Origin: Pseudomonas sp. RIT-PI-r
Lineage (GTDB): Bacteria; Pseudomonadota; Gammaproteobacteria; Pseudomonadales; Pseudomonadaceae
DNA: 64,000 nt
Reading direction: 5' to 3'
Assembly (NCBI RefSeq): GCF_001297015.1
Contig: NZ_LIGE01000017.1
Span: 62,001-126,000 of the forward strand
In this document: positions 47,044 through 57,161 of the stretch, piece by piece
Layout of the letters: each line of letters opens with the position of its first letter
Position numbering within the stretch: position 1 is the first letter of the stretch
The notes under the pieces: model-generated
What the model was told of the DNA's origin: nothing
What the model saw: only the letters and a program-made list of their open reading frames with translations
Databases searched by the model: none
Position numbers and translations under genes: made by a program

Positions 47044-48411
47044 TCAGGCGGCCGTCTTTTCTGCAAAATATTGCGACAGCAACAGCCGATCCAGCAGCCA
47101 GACCACCAGCAGCGAAGCCCCCACCAGCGGGAAAATCACCGCCAACGCGAGCATAATCACCACGCCGGTTTTCCACTTCGGCAGATCATGGCGCAGCGGC
47201 GGCACGCCGAACTTGCCCTGTGGCCGGCGCTTCCACCAGATCACCACGCCGCTGACGGCACTGAGCAGAATCATCAGGCAGATCAGCAGCACGACAATCT
47301 GGTTGAAGGTGCCGAACATTTTGCCCTCGTGGAGCATCACGCCTATTTCGGTGGCCCGCGCTACTGCACCGTAATGCTCGAAACGCACGTCGGCGAGGAC
47401 CTTGCCGGTGTACTGATCGACGTGCAGGGTCGCATCGTTGCGCGGGTCGTCGGCGAACACGGCAATGGTGAACACGCCGGTGGCGGTGGTCGGCAGGGTG
47501 ATGCTGTAACCCGGCTCGACCTTGCGTTGGGTGGCGATGTTCTGCACGTCTTGCAGGCTGATGGCGGGTGTTGCCGGGCCAGCGTTGGTGGCGCCGTGGT
47601 TCATGTGTTCGGCGTGGTCGCCGGACATCGGCATCGGCGTGTTTTCCATCGCCCATGGCACGGTCTGACGGGTGGCACTGTTGAGGCTGCGCGCTTCGAC
47701 GTCGGAGGTTGGCACGTTGTCCCACATCGCCGCCGGGAACACGTTCCACACTTGCGCATATTGCTTGCCCCAGAAACCGGTCCAGGTCATGCCGCTGAGC
47801 AGCATCACCAGCAGCAATGTCGCGCCCCAGAACCCGGTGACCGCGTGCAGATCCCGCCACAATACGCGACCGCGACTGTTCAGCCGGGGCCACAAAATGC
47901 CTGCGGCCTGACCGCGCGGCCACCACAGGAATAGACCGGACACCACCAGCACCACGCCCCAGCCGGCGGCCATTTCGATGAGACGGTCACCGACAGTGCC
48001 GATCATCAGTTCGCCGTGGATGGCGCGGGCGATGGCTTGCAGATTCTGCTTGGCATCCTGCTCGCCGAGGATGTCGCCGTGGTACGGATCGACGAAGATG
48101 TTGAGTTCCTGTCCCGCATTCTTCACCACAAACTGTGCGCTGCGTTCGGCGTTGACCGGCGGCAGGTATTGGCTGACCTGGCCTTGTGGATAAGCGCTTT
48201 TCACTCGTTGCAGCAGGTCATCGGCCGGGACGGTGTGATGGCCGGCGGGGACGTTGAGCAGGCTGCTGTACATCAGTGAATCGAGTTGCGGTTTGAACAG
48301 GTAAATGATGCCGGTCAGGGCCAGCATCACCATGAACGGGGCGACGAACAGGCCGGCGTAAAAATGCCAACGCCAGGCCAGGTTGTAGAAATTCGGTTTG
48401 GGCTGTTTCAT
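47044..48411 (-). CDS. PepSY-associated transmembrane protein, last gene of the copper operon
   Basis: A 455-residue inner-membrane protein of the PepSY-TM/PiuB-like family. It has four main hydrophobic segments, with the family start WRWHFYAGLFVAPFMVMLALTG, a middle membrane pair around LVVSGLFLWWPR, and a large periplasmic loop that contains a Met/His stretch (MPMSGDHAEHMNH), probably metal-binding. Such proteins often sit beside TonB-dependent receptors and may reduce the imported metal or complex. I start it at MKQPKPNFYN (48411), with GGAG upstream. A longer frame only translates REP sequence. Confidence 0.85.
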   Translation of the reverse strand: MKQPKPNFYNLAWRWHFYAGLFVAPFMVMLALTGIIYLFKPQLDSLMYSSLLNVPAGHHTVPADDLLQRVKSAYPQGQVSQYLPPVNAERSAQFVVKNAGQELNIFVDPYHGDILGEQDAKQNLQAIARAIHGELMIGTVGDRLIEMAAGWGVVLVVSGLFLWWPRGQAAGILWPRLNSRGRVLWRDLHAVTGFWGATLLLVMLLSGMTWTGFWGKQYAQVWNVFPAAMWDNVPTSDVEARSLNSATRQTVPWAMENTPMPMSGDHAEHMNHGATNAGPATPAISLQDVQNIATQRKVEPGYSITLPTTATGVFTIAVFADDPRNDATLHVDQYTGKVLADVRFEHYGAVARATEIGVMLHEGKMFGTFNQIVVLLICLMILLSAVSGVVIWWKRRPQGKFGVPPLRHDLPKWKTGVVIMLALAVIFPLVGASLLVVWLLDRLLLSQYFAEKTAA

Positions 48412-48440
48412 CACGTGTGCTCCGCTGGGCGAATTTTTCA

Positions 48441-48502
48441 GATCAAGAGATCGCAGCCTTCGGCAGCTCCTACAGGGGTACATGCGGGCTGCGATCTTTT
48501 GA
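48441..48502. repeat. Family A REP element, incomplete pair
   Basis: One full arm (GATCGCAGCCTTCGGCAGCT and onward) is followed after a few bases by a shortened inverted arm (GGGCTGCGATCTTTTGA). It is located between oprC and the PepSY gene. Confidence 0.85.
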
Positions 48503-48511
48503 CTTTTCTTG

Positions 48512-50631
48512 TTAGAAACTCATGTCGACCTTGGTCCAGAGCGTGCGCCCCGGTTCATTGAGCGCTTGCGGGTCGTTGGCCGGGTAGCCGAATCCGGCGT
48601 TGCCCGCCAGGTTCAGGTGTTCGGCGTAAGCCTTGCCGAACAGGTTGTCGACGCCGCTGCTGACCTTCCAGTGTTTGTTGATCCGATAGGCACCGTTGAG
48701 TGAGAACACGCCGAAGCCCGAACTCTTGTCGTAATCCTTGCCGACCACGTTGCCCTTGTTCTGGTCGATGCGGTTTTGCGCGGCAACCACCCTCCACAGT
48801 GCTCCAGCGCTCCAGTTGTCTTCGGTATAGGTCAGACCGAAGCGTGCATCCAGCGGCGGCATCTGCGGCAGGGCTTTGCCATCGCTGCTGTTCTTGCCCC
48901 AGGCGTAGGCCAGGGTCGCATCGGCTTTCCAGTTATCGGTGAGTCTGTACGCGGCACCGAGTTCACCGCCCATGATTCGCGCGTCGATGTTCTCGGCGCG
49001 CGAGGTGCTCATGCCCATCATTGCGGGCGTGTAGTCGAAGAGGATGTAATCGCGTACCACGCCGATGTAACCCGAGGCCCAGGCTTCGAGTTCAGCACTC
49101 TTGTAGTTCACGCCAAAATCGAACTGGGTGGTCTTTTCCGGTTTGATCGAATCGAACGCATTGAGCGATCCGGCCGGGCCGGACTTGGGCGAAAACAGCT
49201 CCCAGTAATCCGGGAAGCGTTGTGCATGGCCGAGGCCTGCATAGAGCGTGGTCGGGCTGTCGGCCAGGTCATGCTCGTAGCGGATGAAACCGCTGGGCAG
49301 GGTGTCGGCACGGCTATCGTCGGCGGTCGGGTTGGGGCGGGACATCATTCCGGAACCGGTGGTTTGCCGATAATCCTTGGCCGAAGCGCGGTCGGCGCGG
49401 GCGCCAGTGATCAGGCGATCACGGTCGGCGGCGTACCAGGTCATTTCGCCAAACACGCCGTAGTTATGGAAGTCGGCGTCCTTGCTGTACGGCTGATTCT
49501 TGTAGGTGTCGATGCCCATGCCGCTGCGTTGGCGGTGTTCATTGGTCTGCGCGTCGAGGCCGGTGATCAGTTGAATATCGGCCCAGCGCCGGGGGGCTTT
49601 GGTTCTCGCGCCAAGGGTGCGGCGGTCGACGTTGGGCGCCATTGGGCCCGCCATCATGCCGGGGCCGGGCGGCGGGCGCAGGGGGGAGTTGTCCATCACG
49701 TGGGCGGCGTAGTTGTAGTAGACCTGCGCTTCGAGTTTCTCCAGCACGTCGGTGATGTTGGATTTCTCGAAACGCAGGCCGAGGCTTTCACGCAGGAACT
49801 GCGAGCCATCCATGCCGCGCCCGGCGTAGCGTGCTTCACCATCGCCCTTACCGGCGGTGAGTTCGATCAGGGTGTCGGCATCCGGCGTCCAGCCGACCGC
49901 GACGTCGCCGTTCCACTTGTCGTAGCGTGAGGCGACGATGTCGTTGTTGCCGTCGCGGTAATCGTCGGAATGCGCGGTGTTGCCGATCACGCGCACGTAA
50001 CCCAACGGGCCACCGGCAGCGGCGTCGACGACCTTATCGAAGCGGCCGTGGGAACCGGCCAGAATGCTCGCGTTCACGCGGGTACCGAGTTCGCCGAAGC
50101 TTTCCGGCTCGCGATCAAACAGCACCGTGCCCGCTGAGGCGCCCGGCCCCCACAGCACGGTTTGCGGGCCTTTGATCACGGTGAGTTTGTCGTAGGTTTC
50201 CGGCGAGATGTACGAGGTCGGCGCGTCCATCCGGCCCGGACAGGCGCCGAGCATCATGCTGCCATTGGTGAGGATGTTCAGGCGTGAGCCGAACATGCCG
50301 CGCAGTCCGGATCGCCGTTGGTGCCGCCATTGCGAACCAGCGCAAAGCCCGGAATGGTCTTCAAATAATCACCGCCGTCACTGGCCGGCACCGGTTGGCG
50401 CGGATCTTTTGGATTGGTGACGATGGTCAGTGGCGAGCTCGGCGCAATTGCGGTGATCACCGTTGGACTGAGTTCTTCGTTGTGGCCGGCGTGATCATCG
50501 GCCAGTACCAGCGGTGACAGCAGGACGCCGCAAAGGACGGCGGTAGCGTGCCTGAAACGAACCCGCGATTCGTTCAGAGCGAAGGACGCCGGGGCAGAAC
50601 CCAAGCGTGGAACAGCAGTAAACCTGGACAT
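48512..50631 (-). pseudogene. oprC: TonB-dependent copper receptor OprC/NosA type, broken by a frameshift
   Basis: Two reading frames together encode a complete outer-membrane receptor of about 706 residues. The first (start at 50631) carries the signal peptide and the beginning of the plug up to VRNGGTNGDP. The second resumes at LRGMFGSRLNILTNGS and continues through the plug (KGPQTVLWGPGASAGTV) and barrel to a C-terminal aromatic (VDMSF). Homologous proteins read on without a break. One base is missing from the codon at about 50306-50307. It could be a real inactivating mutation, a phase-variable site or a sequencing error. The receptor would import copper. Methionine-rich loops (MMAGPM, MMGMS) agree with copper. 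Confidence 0.85.
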
Positions 50632-50715
50632 GACAATTTCCATCAAACAGTCGTAAACGACACGGCCGGCAGCCTGAAGCTGTCTTCTCCACCGTGTGCA
50701 ATCAAAGGTGCGTGT

Positions 50716-51186
50716 TTACGTGGCGACGGGCGGGGCGCGGCTGCGGGCGCCGGGGAAGAAGGTCTGTCGGGCATGACCCAGGCGTGGCGAGGGCGGGCTG
50801 AAGGTGTTCAGCGGCGGAATATTGAAGGCGACGAAATCGCCGCCGCCGGTCAGTGCCGGGCAATTGAACAGCAGGCTGCAATAGCCGCACTTTTCCCACA
50901 GCACGTGGTGCGAGGATTGTGGCGGGCAGTGTTCGGCTGAGGGCTTGGCGTCGTGGCCGCTGTGATCCATGCCCGGCATGTCCATCGACATGTCCATGCT
51001 CATCGGCATCGGCATCGGCATCGGCATCGGTATCGATGTCGAGGCGTGTTGATCCATCGGCATCGACTGAGAAATCAGTGGGCCGATGAAGATCATCAAC
51101 ATGGCGAACAGGGCGATCCAGCTGCCTCGGGTCAGGTGTTGAGTCTGACGGCGTTGCCGGGAGGGCCTGGCGCTCAGCGGGCGCAT
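50716..51186 (-). CDS. DUF2946-like protein with a Met/His-rich copper-binding stretch
   Basis: A 156-residue protein with an N-terminal hydrophobic segment (SWIALFAMLMIFIGPLISQS) typical of DUF2946 proteins. The middle part is a (PM)n run followed by SMDMSMDMPGMDHSGHD, a likely copper-binding segment. The cysteine pair in EKCGYCSLLFNC fits the CxxC of DUF2946. It lies between the PCu(A)C gene and oprC in one leftward operon. The (PM)n run is coded by a perfect hexanucleotide repeat that may vary in length. Confidence 0.8.
   Translation of the reverse strand: MRPLSARPSRQRRQTQHLTRGSWIALFAMLMIFIGPLISQSMPMDQHASTSIPMPMPMPMPMSMDMSMDMPGMDHSGHDAKPSAEHCPPQSSHHVLWEKCGYCSLLFNCPALTGGGDFVAFNIPPLNTFSPPSPRLGHARQTFFPGARSRAPPVAT
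51001..51030. repeat. Hexanucleotide tandem repeat (CATCGG)5
   Basis: Five perfect CATCGG units encode the Pro-Met run of the DUF2946-like protein on the minus strand. Changes in copy number would keep the frame and only alter the length of the Met-rich arm. Confidence 0.9.
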
Positions 51187-51207
51187 GGGCGGAGTCTGCC
51201 GGAAGGC

Positions 51208-51687
51208 TTACTGGGCGTGCGCGTGGGCCTGCGTGGTTTCCGGTGGTTTCTTCTGCACCGAGACTTCGACGGTGACGTCACCGGCCTTCTCGAAATGCAG
51301 CGTCAGCGGGAAGCGTTTGCCATCGCTGAGCAGGCTGCGATCGGTCGGGTTGAGCAGCATCACGTGCCAGGCCATCGGCGCGAATGTCACGTTGCCGCCG
51401 GCGGGAATGGCCACGCTTGGCACTTGCTGCATCTTCATCAGATCGCCCTGCATCACGTGTTCGTGCAATTGCGCTTCGGGGGCGATGGGCGAGTCGACGC
51501 TGAGCAAACGGTCGGCAGTTTTGCCGGCGTTGTGAATAACGAAGTAGGCGGCAACGGTTGGTGCATTCGGCGGCAGCTCTTGCGACCACGGATGGGCGAT
51601 TTCCAGCTCACCGGCCTTGTATTCGTGAGCATGGGCAAAGCACGCCGGCAACAGCAGCGCAGCGACGACGATGAGTTTGTTCAACAT
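51208..51687 (-). CDS. PCu(A)C periplasmic copper chaperone
   Basis: A 159-residue exported protein with a signal peptide (about 1-20, ending FAHA). The copper-binding motif H-X10-M-X21-H-X-M is exact: His75, Met86, His108, Met110. The C-terminal tail is His-rich (HAHAQ). Such chaperones deliver Cu(I), for example to cytochrome oxidase. Here the setting between two DUF2946 genes and a copper receptor gene suggests copper acquisition under limitation. Confidence 0.92.
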   Translation of the reverse strand: MLNKLIVVAALLLPACFAHAHEYKAGELEIAHPWSQELPPNAPTVAAYFVIHNAGKTADRLLSVDSPIAPEAQLHEHVMQGDLMKMQQVPSVAIPAGGNVTFAPMAWHVMLLNPTDRSLLSDGKRFPLTLHFEKAGDVTVEVSVQKKPPETTQAHAHAQ

Positions 51688-51735
51688 GGCAGTTCTCCAG
51701 AACGATTTGAAACGCAGGTCAATTGCGCGAACAAA

Positions 51736-52134
51736 TCAAACCAGAGGGGAGGCGCGGGGATTGAGACTCGGCCATTGCTGGCGCGGCGTGGGTGTTTGCA
51801 GCAAGGCGGGCGCCACGCTGCGATTACTTTCGTAACGGGCGAAATACAGCTGCGGCGAATGCCCCGGCAGCGCCACCAGTGGCGCCGAGCCTGAGCAACA
51901 CCAGCAATGCTGCATGTTCGAATGCGTGTCTTCGAGCGGAGCTTTCTGATCGGTGGCGCCGATGTCGATCGCCACCATCTTCGTCCCGCTGCCGGTGCAG
52001 AAACTGCTCCAGAGCAATTGTTCGGCCGGTGAATTGGCCGCCTGCGCCATCGCCCCGGTCATCGGCATGGCGAGCATGTTGAACAGCACTGCAAAGCAGG
52101 CGATCCAGGCAATTGCTAGCCGGTGTCGGTTCAT
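51736..52134 (-). CDS. DUF2946-like protein, first gene of the copper operon
   Basis: A 132-residue protein with an N-terminal hydrophobic segment (IAWIACFAVLFNMLAMP, signal peptide or anchor) and the DUF2946 cysteine cluster HCWCCSG near 77-83, a possible metal-binding site. It begins the leftward series DUF2946, PCu(A)C, DUF2946, oprC, PepSY. The function of the family is not established. Confidence 0.82.
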   Translation of the reverse strand: MNRHRLAIAWIACFAVLFNMLAMPMTGAMAQAANSPAEQLLWSSFCTGSGTKMVAIDIGATDQKAPLEDTHSNMQHCWCCSGSAPLVALPGHSPQLYFARYESNRSVAPALLQTPTPRQQWPSLNPRASPLV

Positions 52135-52181
52135 GGGACAGATCCATTGGGTGGGCGATCAGGCGCGGCTATTTAGCCTGA

Positions 52182-52493
52182 TCAGGGCCGATAAGTAAAA
52201 AAGCGTCGTGCGGTTTGGTGTCGCAGCGCTTCCTGCAAGAGCTTGAGAAGCCTGCGCCCCAGCTCGATTTCGCCGTTATAAATGAGTGTAGCGGCTTCGA
52301 TTCGCATTGCCTGGGCGAAATTCGAGTCGCTTTCTATTCGTGCACGAATGGTCTGCTTGACGTCTCGAAGTGCTACTCGGTTGAGCTGCCCATCGCCTGA
52401 GTCTTCGATCTCACAGCCCTTGATGTATTCGCTAAGATCGACAGGTGTTTTTAGGTAATCCTTGACGTCGAAACGGGAGAATTTTTCTGACAT
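52182..52493 (-). CDS. Small chimeric antitoxin-like protein
   Basis: A 103-residue protein whose first 40 residues (KFSRFDVKDYLKTPVDLSEY and onward, to GDGQLNRVALRDV) match the start of HI1420-type addiction-module antitoxins. The following KQTIRARIESDSNFAQAMRI and ATLIYNGEIELGRRLLKLL resemble a different family of small HTH regulators found beside toxins. The C-terminal helix-turn-helix expected in either family is missing, replaced by RHQTARRFFTYRP. No RelE-like toxin gene is adjacent. It may be a recombined remnant. The ribosome binding site is weak, and expression is doubtful. Confidence 0.6.
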   Translation of the reverse strand: MSEKFSRFDVKDYLKTPVDLSEYIKGCEIEDSGDGQLNRVALRDVKQTIRARIESDSNFAQAMRIEAATLIYNGEIELGRRLLKLLQEALRHQTARRFFTYRP

Positions 52494-52703
52494 TGGATGT
52501 GTAAGCCCTCGGAATCAAAGACGTTGAGCGTAGAGGTGGACGCTGGCTGCCGATAGTCAGTGATTCGTTAAGTTGTTGTGGGCAGTGTCCGGCGCGTTTG
52601 TAGGATTAACGTCAGATATCCGGCCGAGCCCGTGACATTGTGGGAGCGGCGGTGCGACGATTCGACTTGCCGGCGCAGGCGGCCGTGATATCTGTGCTTA
52701 TTT

Positions 52704-53432
52704 TCAGATACGGTTAAAGGTCGCGAGGGCAGCGAGAATTTCGTCGACCGAGGCAAACTCCCGATCAACCCCCGGCAACCCCGGCCGCTTCAACACCAGC
52801 ACCGGCACCCCACGCTCACGCGCCACTTCCAGCTTCGGCTCGGTCGCGGCGCTGCCACTGTTCTTGCTGATCAGCACATCGATCTGCCGCCGCTCGAACA
52901 GTGCGCGCTCATCCTCAAGCAGAAACGGCCCCCGCGCACCGATCACTTCGCAGCGTTCATTGCCCGGGTAGACGTCGAGGGCGCGCAGGGTCCAGAACTG
53001 GTCGGCGGGGATTTCATCGAGGTGTTGCAGCGGGTCGCGGCCGAGGGTGAACAGCGGTCGGCGAAACGGCTTGAGGGCAGCGATCAACGCGGCCCAGGCG
53101 CTGACGTCGCGCCAGTCATCACCGGGCTGCGGTTGCCATGCCGGACGGCGCAAAGCCCAGCAGGGGATGTCGGCCAGTCGCGCGGCGGTCGCGGCGTTCT
53201 GGCTGATCTGTGCGGCATAGGGATGCGTGGCGTCGAGCAGCAGATCGATGCCTTCGTCACGAATGAATTGCGCCAGACCTTCAGCGCCCCCGTAGCCACC
53301 AACGCGCACCTGACAAGTCAGATCAGTTGGCACCCGGCCAACGCCGGCGAGGCTGTAGACATGTTGCGGCCCCAGCGTGCGAGCAATCGCCAGCGCTTCC
53401 GTGACGCCGCCGAGCAGCAAAATCCGCTTCAT
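52704..53432 (-). CDS. cobK: Precorrin-6A reductase CobK
   Basis: A 242-residue Rossmann-like NADPH enzyme that reduces precorrin-6A to precorrin-6B in aerobic cobalamin synthesis. Family segments are the N-terminal [28 protein letters not shown] and [19 protein letters not shown]. The start at 53432 has GGAGG 6 bases upstream and overlaps the cbiD stop (ATGA). It is the last gene of the leftward group cobL-cbiD-cobK. Confidence 0.93.
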   Translation of the reverse strand: MKRILLLGGVTEALAIARTLGPQHVYSLAGVGRVPTDLTCQVRVGGYGGAEGLAQFIRDEGIDLLLDATHPYAAQISQNAATAARLADIPCWALRRPAWQPQPGDDWRDVSAWAALIAALKPFRRPLFTLGRDPLQHLDEIPADQFWTLRALDVYPGNERCEVIGARGPFLLEDERALFERRQIDVLISKNSGSAATEPKLEVARERGVPVLVLKRPGLPGVDREFASVDEILAALATFNRI

Positions 53433-54526
53433 GCAAAACCTCCGGCATGCCCGACAATCCCGCCCTGACGATCGATCGCAAACACCTCGACCTGCACCTG
53501 CGCGGGCACCACGCTGCGAGCAAACTTCAGGGCGTGACGACACACCTCATCACCGAGGGCGATCCCCGCCGCACTGGCCATCGCCAACGCCTGCTGACTG
53601 GTATTGGCCTCGCGAATGCTTTGCTGCAACGCCTCATCGGCGCCAATCGCAGCGGCCCACTCCGCCAGTTGCGGCAAGTCGATACTCGAATGCCGCGAGT
53701 GCAGATCCATGTGCCCGGCGGCCAGTTTGCTGATCTTGCCGAAGCCGCCGCACAGGCTGAGTTTATCCACAGGCACTTTGCGCAGATGCTTGAGCACTGC
53801 ACCGACAAAATCGCCCATTTCGATCAGGGCGATTTCCGGCAGATCGTAGACCCGGCGCATGGTGTCTTCGCTGGCGTTGCCGGTGCACGCGGCGATGTGC
53901 AGATAACCGTTGGTTTTCGCCACGTCGATGCCTTGATGAATCGAAGCGATGTAAGCCGCACAGGAAAACGGCCGGACGAGGCCGCTGGTGCCGAGGATCG
54001 ATAATCCACCGAGAATGCCCAGCCGTGGGTTCATGGTTTTCAGCGCCAGTGCTTCGCCGCCCTCGACGTTGACCGTGACGTCGAAGCCGCCGCCGTAACC
54101 GGTCTCGGCGGCGAGCAGCGTCAGGTGATCGCTGATCATTTTGCGTGGCACCGGGTTGATCGCCGGTTCCCCGACACCCAGGACCAAGCCCGGCCGAGCC
54201 ACGGTGCCTACGCCGGCCCCAGCATTGAAGCGAATCCCCGGCTCGCTTAGTAGTCGCACCCTCGAGTAGAGCAGGGCACCGTGGGTGACGTCGGGATCGT
54301 CACCGGCATCCTTGATCGTCCCGGCCTCGGCGCCGTCATCGGTTAAACGACAGAATTCCAGGCGCATCTGCACCTGCTTGCCTTTGGGTAACACGATCTG
54401 CACCGCATCGGCTGAAATCCCGCCGAGCAACAGGCGCGCAGCGGCGAGGCTGGTGGCGGTGGCGCAGCTGCCGGTGGTCAGGCCGCTGCGCAGGGGCGCA
54501 GGTTGTTCGGCGGTTTCGTCACGCAT
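53429..54526 (-). CDS. cbiD: Cobalt-precorrin-5B C1-methyltransferase CbiD
   Basis: A 365-residue methyltransferase that methylates C1 of the corrin ring. The signature [18 protein letters not shown] is at 12-29, and [19 protein letters not shown] and [13 protein letters not shown] are further marks. In Pseudomonas annotations CbiD is present although the pathway is aerobic. Its exact step (CobF replacement) is inferred. It overlaps cobL by 8 bases and cobK by 4. Confidence 0.94.
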   Translation of the reverse strand: MRDETAEQPAPLRSGLTTGSCATATSLAAARLLLGGISADAVQIVLPKGKQVQMRLEFCRLTDDGAEAGTIKDAGDDPDVTHGALLYSRVRLLSEPGIRFNAGAGVGTVARPGLVLGVGEPAINPVPRKMISDHLTLLAAETGYGGGFDVTVNVEGGEALALKTMNPRLGILGGLSILGTSGLVRPFSCAAYIASIHQGIDVAKTNGYLHIAACTGNASEDTMRRVYDLPEIALIEMGDFVGAVLKHLRKVPVDKLSLCGGFGKISKLAAGHMDLHSRHSSIDLPQLAEWAAAIGADEALQQSIREANTSQQALAMASAAGIALGDEVCRHALKFARSVVPAQVQVEVFAIDRQGGIVGHAGGFA

Positions 54527-55730
54527 CGAGGGGTTTGACCAGATCGAGCAGAGTGATTGGCAACGCTTGGCGCCAGGTATCGAACTCGCCGAGCGGCTGC
54601 GCCTGGGCGACATGGATGCGCGTCAGCTCGCCGCCGTAACGTTCGCGCCAGTTCATCAGGGCCACTTCGCTTTGCAGGGTTACCGCGTTGGCGACCAGTC
54701 GGCCACCGGGTTTGAGCTGTTCCCAGCAGGTTTCGATCACGCCCTCACGGGTGACGCCGCCACCGATAAAAATCGCATCCGGGCGCTCCAGTCCGGCGGG
54801 AGCCTGCGGAGCCTTGCCGCGAATCAATTGCAGACCGGGTACACCCAGCGCATCGCGGTTGTGTTCGATCAGTTGCTGGCGACCTTCGTCGGCCTCGATG
54901 GCCAAGGCGCGGCGGCTCGGGTGCGCGCGCATCCACTCGACGCCGATCGAGCCGCTGCCGGCGCCGACATCCCAGAGCAGTTCGCCGGGGGTCGGGGCGA
55001 GGCGGGCGAGGGTGATGGCGCGCACATCGCGTTTGGTCAACTGGCCGTCGTGCTGGAAGGCCGAATCCGGCAGTCCGGCCAAACGTGACAGGCGCGGGGC
55101 GTCGACGTCGGCCAGACATTCGATAGCGATGACATTGAGGTCGGCCACCGACGTCGCATTCCAGGCATTGGCGGTGCTGTCGATGCGCCGTTCGGCGTCA
55201 CCGCCAAGATGCTCAAGCACGCTCATGCGACTCGAGCCAAATCCGCGCTCACGGAGCAATTGCGCAACAGCGGCCGGACTCTGGCCGTCGTTGCTCAACA
55301 GCAAAAGGCGTACACCGCTGAACAACTGCGCATTGAGCGCGGCCAGTGGTCGGGCTACCAACGATAGCGTCACCACCTCCTGCAACGGCCAGCCGAGGCG
55401 GGCAGCGGCCAGCGAACAGGACGACGGCGCCGGCAGGATCAGCATCTCGTCGCTCGGGACCTGACGGGCGAGGCTGGCACCGACGCCGTAGAACATCGGG
55501 TCACCACTGGCCAATACGCAGACCGCTTCGCCCCGCTGTTCGAGCACGGGCGCGAGGGAAAACGGGCTCGGCCACAATTGCCGTTCACCGCAAATACACA
55601 CCGGCAGCAAATCCAGTTGGCGCTGACCACCGACGATCCGCGAGGCGCCCAGCAGGGCACGCCGGGCGTTTTTGCCCAGGCCCTTGAAGCCGTCTTCACC
55701 GATTCCCACTACCGTCAGCCAGGGTGACAT
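54519..55730 (-). CDS. cobL: Precorrin-6Y C5,15-methyltransferase (decarboxylating) CobL
   Basis: A 403-residue fusion of a CbiE-type N-terminal methyltransferase ([12 protein letters not shown] near 7-18, [11 protein letters not shown] near 72) and a CbiT-type C-terminal domain ([16 protein letters not shown]-binding, near 260). It methylates C5 and C15 of precorrin-6B and removes the C12 acetate carboxyl. First gene of the leftward group, it is divergent from cobG with 132 bases between. I see no cobalamin riboswitch there. Confidence 0.94.
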   Translation of the reverse strand: MSPWLTVVGIGEDGFKGLGKNARRALLGASRIVGGQRQLDLLPVCICGERQLWPSPFSLAPVLEQRGEAVCVLASGDPMFYGVGASLARQVPSDEMLILPAPSSCSLAAARLGWPLQEVVTLSLVARPLAALNAQLFSGVRLLLLSNDGQSPAAVAQLLRERGFGSSRMSVLEHLGGDAERRIDSTANAWNATSVADLNVIAIECLADVDAPRLSRLAGLPDSAFQHDGQLTKRDVRAITLARLAPTPGELLWDVGAGSGSIGVEWMRAHPSRRALAIEADEGRQQLIEHNRDALGVPGLQLIRGKAPQAPAGLERPDAIFIGGGVTREGVIETCWEQLKPGGRLVANAVTLQSEVALMNWRERYGGELTRIHVAQAQPLGEFDTWRQALPITLLDLVKPLDA

Positions 55731-55862
55731 CTATATTCCTCTAAACACGCCGTTCCGACGGGCAGACTTTTCATGCCAGCGGACAAAGCAGGCATAATAC
55801 CGCGCCTTCGCCCGCGAAGCGCCTTTCCCACGCAGCCGGTCAGCCCCTTGAACGAACGCCCG

Positions 55863-57161
55863 ATGTCCACCGCTTTACGCCCCTCGGCCTGCCCGGGGTT
55901 GCTGCGTATCGTCCAGGCACTGGACGGCGGCATCTGCCGGATCAAGCTCAATGGCGGTTCGATCAGCGCCGATCAGGCCGAGGCGGTGGCTGATGCCGCC
56001 GAACAGTTTGCTGGCGGGGCCATTGAAGCGACCAACCGGGCCAATCTGCAGATTCGCGGGATCGGTGAGCAATCTGCAGCGCTGATCGAGCGTTTGCTCG
56101 CTGCCGGCCTCGGCCCGCGCACGGCGGCCGGTGACGATGTACGCAACCTGATGCTCAGCCCCGCTGCCGGGATTGATCGGCAGATGCAGATCGACACGCG
56201 CGGCCTCGCCGGGCAGATCCTCGACACCTTGCAAAGCCATCCACGCTTTCATGAGTTGAGCGCCAAGTTCGCCGTGCAACTGGATGGCGGTGAAGCGCTG
56301 GCGATGCTCGAACATCCCCACGACCTGTGGTTGTCGGCGTTCGAGGGTGACGGTGAAACCTTGCTGGCGTTCGGTCTGGCCGGATGCCCGACGGATCGGG
56401 CACTGGGCGCGGTGTCGCCGGAACACGGACATGCGCTGGTGGTTGCGGTGCTGGAATTGTTTCTTGAGTCGGCACGTCCCGAACAGACGCGCATGCGCCA
56501 TTTGCTCGACGAGTTGCCGCTGTCGGCATTTATCGAACAACTGGGCAGGCGTTTGCCGATCAAGGCGCTCAGCCACTGGCAGCGCACAGCCGTGGCGGAC
56601 GATCTGCACATCGGCGTTCATCGGCAAAATACACCGGGCCGGCTGTACATCGGTGCAGTGCCGGCGCTGGGCCGTCTAGATCCGGCAATGCTGCGCGGGG
56701 CCGCGCAACTGGCCCGCCGGTTCGGCAATGGCAGCCTGCGTTTCACTCCCTGGCAAAGCCTGCTGGTGCCGGACGTCAAAGCAAGCGATGCGGCTAAGGT
56801 GCTGGAAGGTCTTGAGCAACTGAACCTGTTGACCCGCGCTGCCGAACCCCTTGCACGCCTGATCGCCTGCACCGGCTCCAATGGCTGTGGCAAAGGCCTG
56901 GCCGACACCAAGCAGGACGCCCGCCATCTGGCGACCTTGCTGCCCTCGACCCTCAACGTCCACCTCAGCGGCTGCCCGCGCTCGTGCGCCGCCGCGCACT
57001 GTGCCCCGGTGACGTTGCTGGCCGTCAGTCCCGGTCATTACGACCTCTATTTTCGCGATGCCACGCTGCCGGGTTTCGGCGCGCTGCACGCACGCAACCT
57101 TACTATTGAAGTGGCCGCGACCCTGCTCGACGCCCGCTCACGGAGCCCCCTTGATGCTTGA
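55863..57161 (+). CDS. cobG: Precorrin-3B synthase CobG
   Basis: A 432-residue protein of the sulphite/nitrite reductase fold. It carries out the oxygen-dependent hydroxylation and lactone formation on precorrin-3A, the step that marks the aerobic pathway. The Fe-S ligands are visible as Cys336 and Cys342 (CTGSNGC) and Cys371 and Cys375 (CPRSC). I start at MSTALRPSA (55863). An ATG 30 codons earlier is possible, but homologues begin here. Ribosome binding site weak. It overlaps cobH by 8 bases. Confidence 0.92.
   Translation: MSTALRPSACPGLLRIVQALDGGICRIKLNGGSISADQAEAVADAAEQFAGGAIEATNRANLQIRGIGEQSAALIERLLAAGLGPRTAAGDDVRNLMLSPAAGIDRQMQIDTRGLAGQILDTLQSHPRFHELSAKFAVQLDGGEALAMLEHPHDLWLSAFEGDGETLLAFGLAGCPTDRALGAVSPEHGHALVVAVLELFLESARPEQTRMRHLLDELPLSAFIEQLGRRLPIKALSHWQRTAVADDLHIGVHRQNTPGRLYIGAVPALGRLDPAMLRGAAQLARRFGNGSLRFTPWQSLLVPDVKASDAAKVLEGLEQLNLLTRAAEPLARLIACTGSNGCGKGLADTKQDARHLATLLPSTLNVHLSGCPRSCAAAHCAPVTLLAVSPGHYDLYFRDATLPGFGALHARNLTIEVAATLLDARSRSPLDA

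Noticed and set aside
48412..48483. Longer start for the PepSY protein at 48483
   Set aside because: The added residues ([12 protein letters not shown]) are translated REP sequence. The ATG at 48411 has a good ribosome binding site.
55731..55862. Possible cobalamin riboswitch between cobL and cobG
   Set aside because: No B12-box-like sequence or matching stem pattern is visible, and the gap of 132 bases between divergent starts is too short for a full riboswitch on either side.
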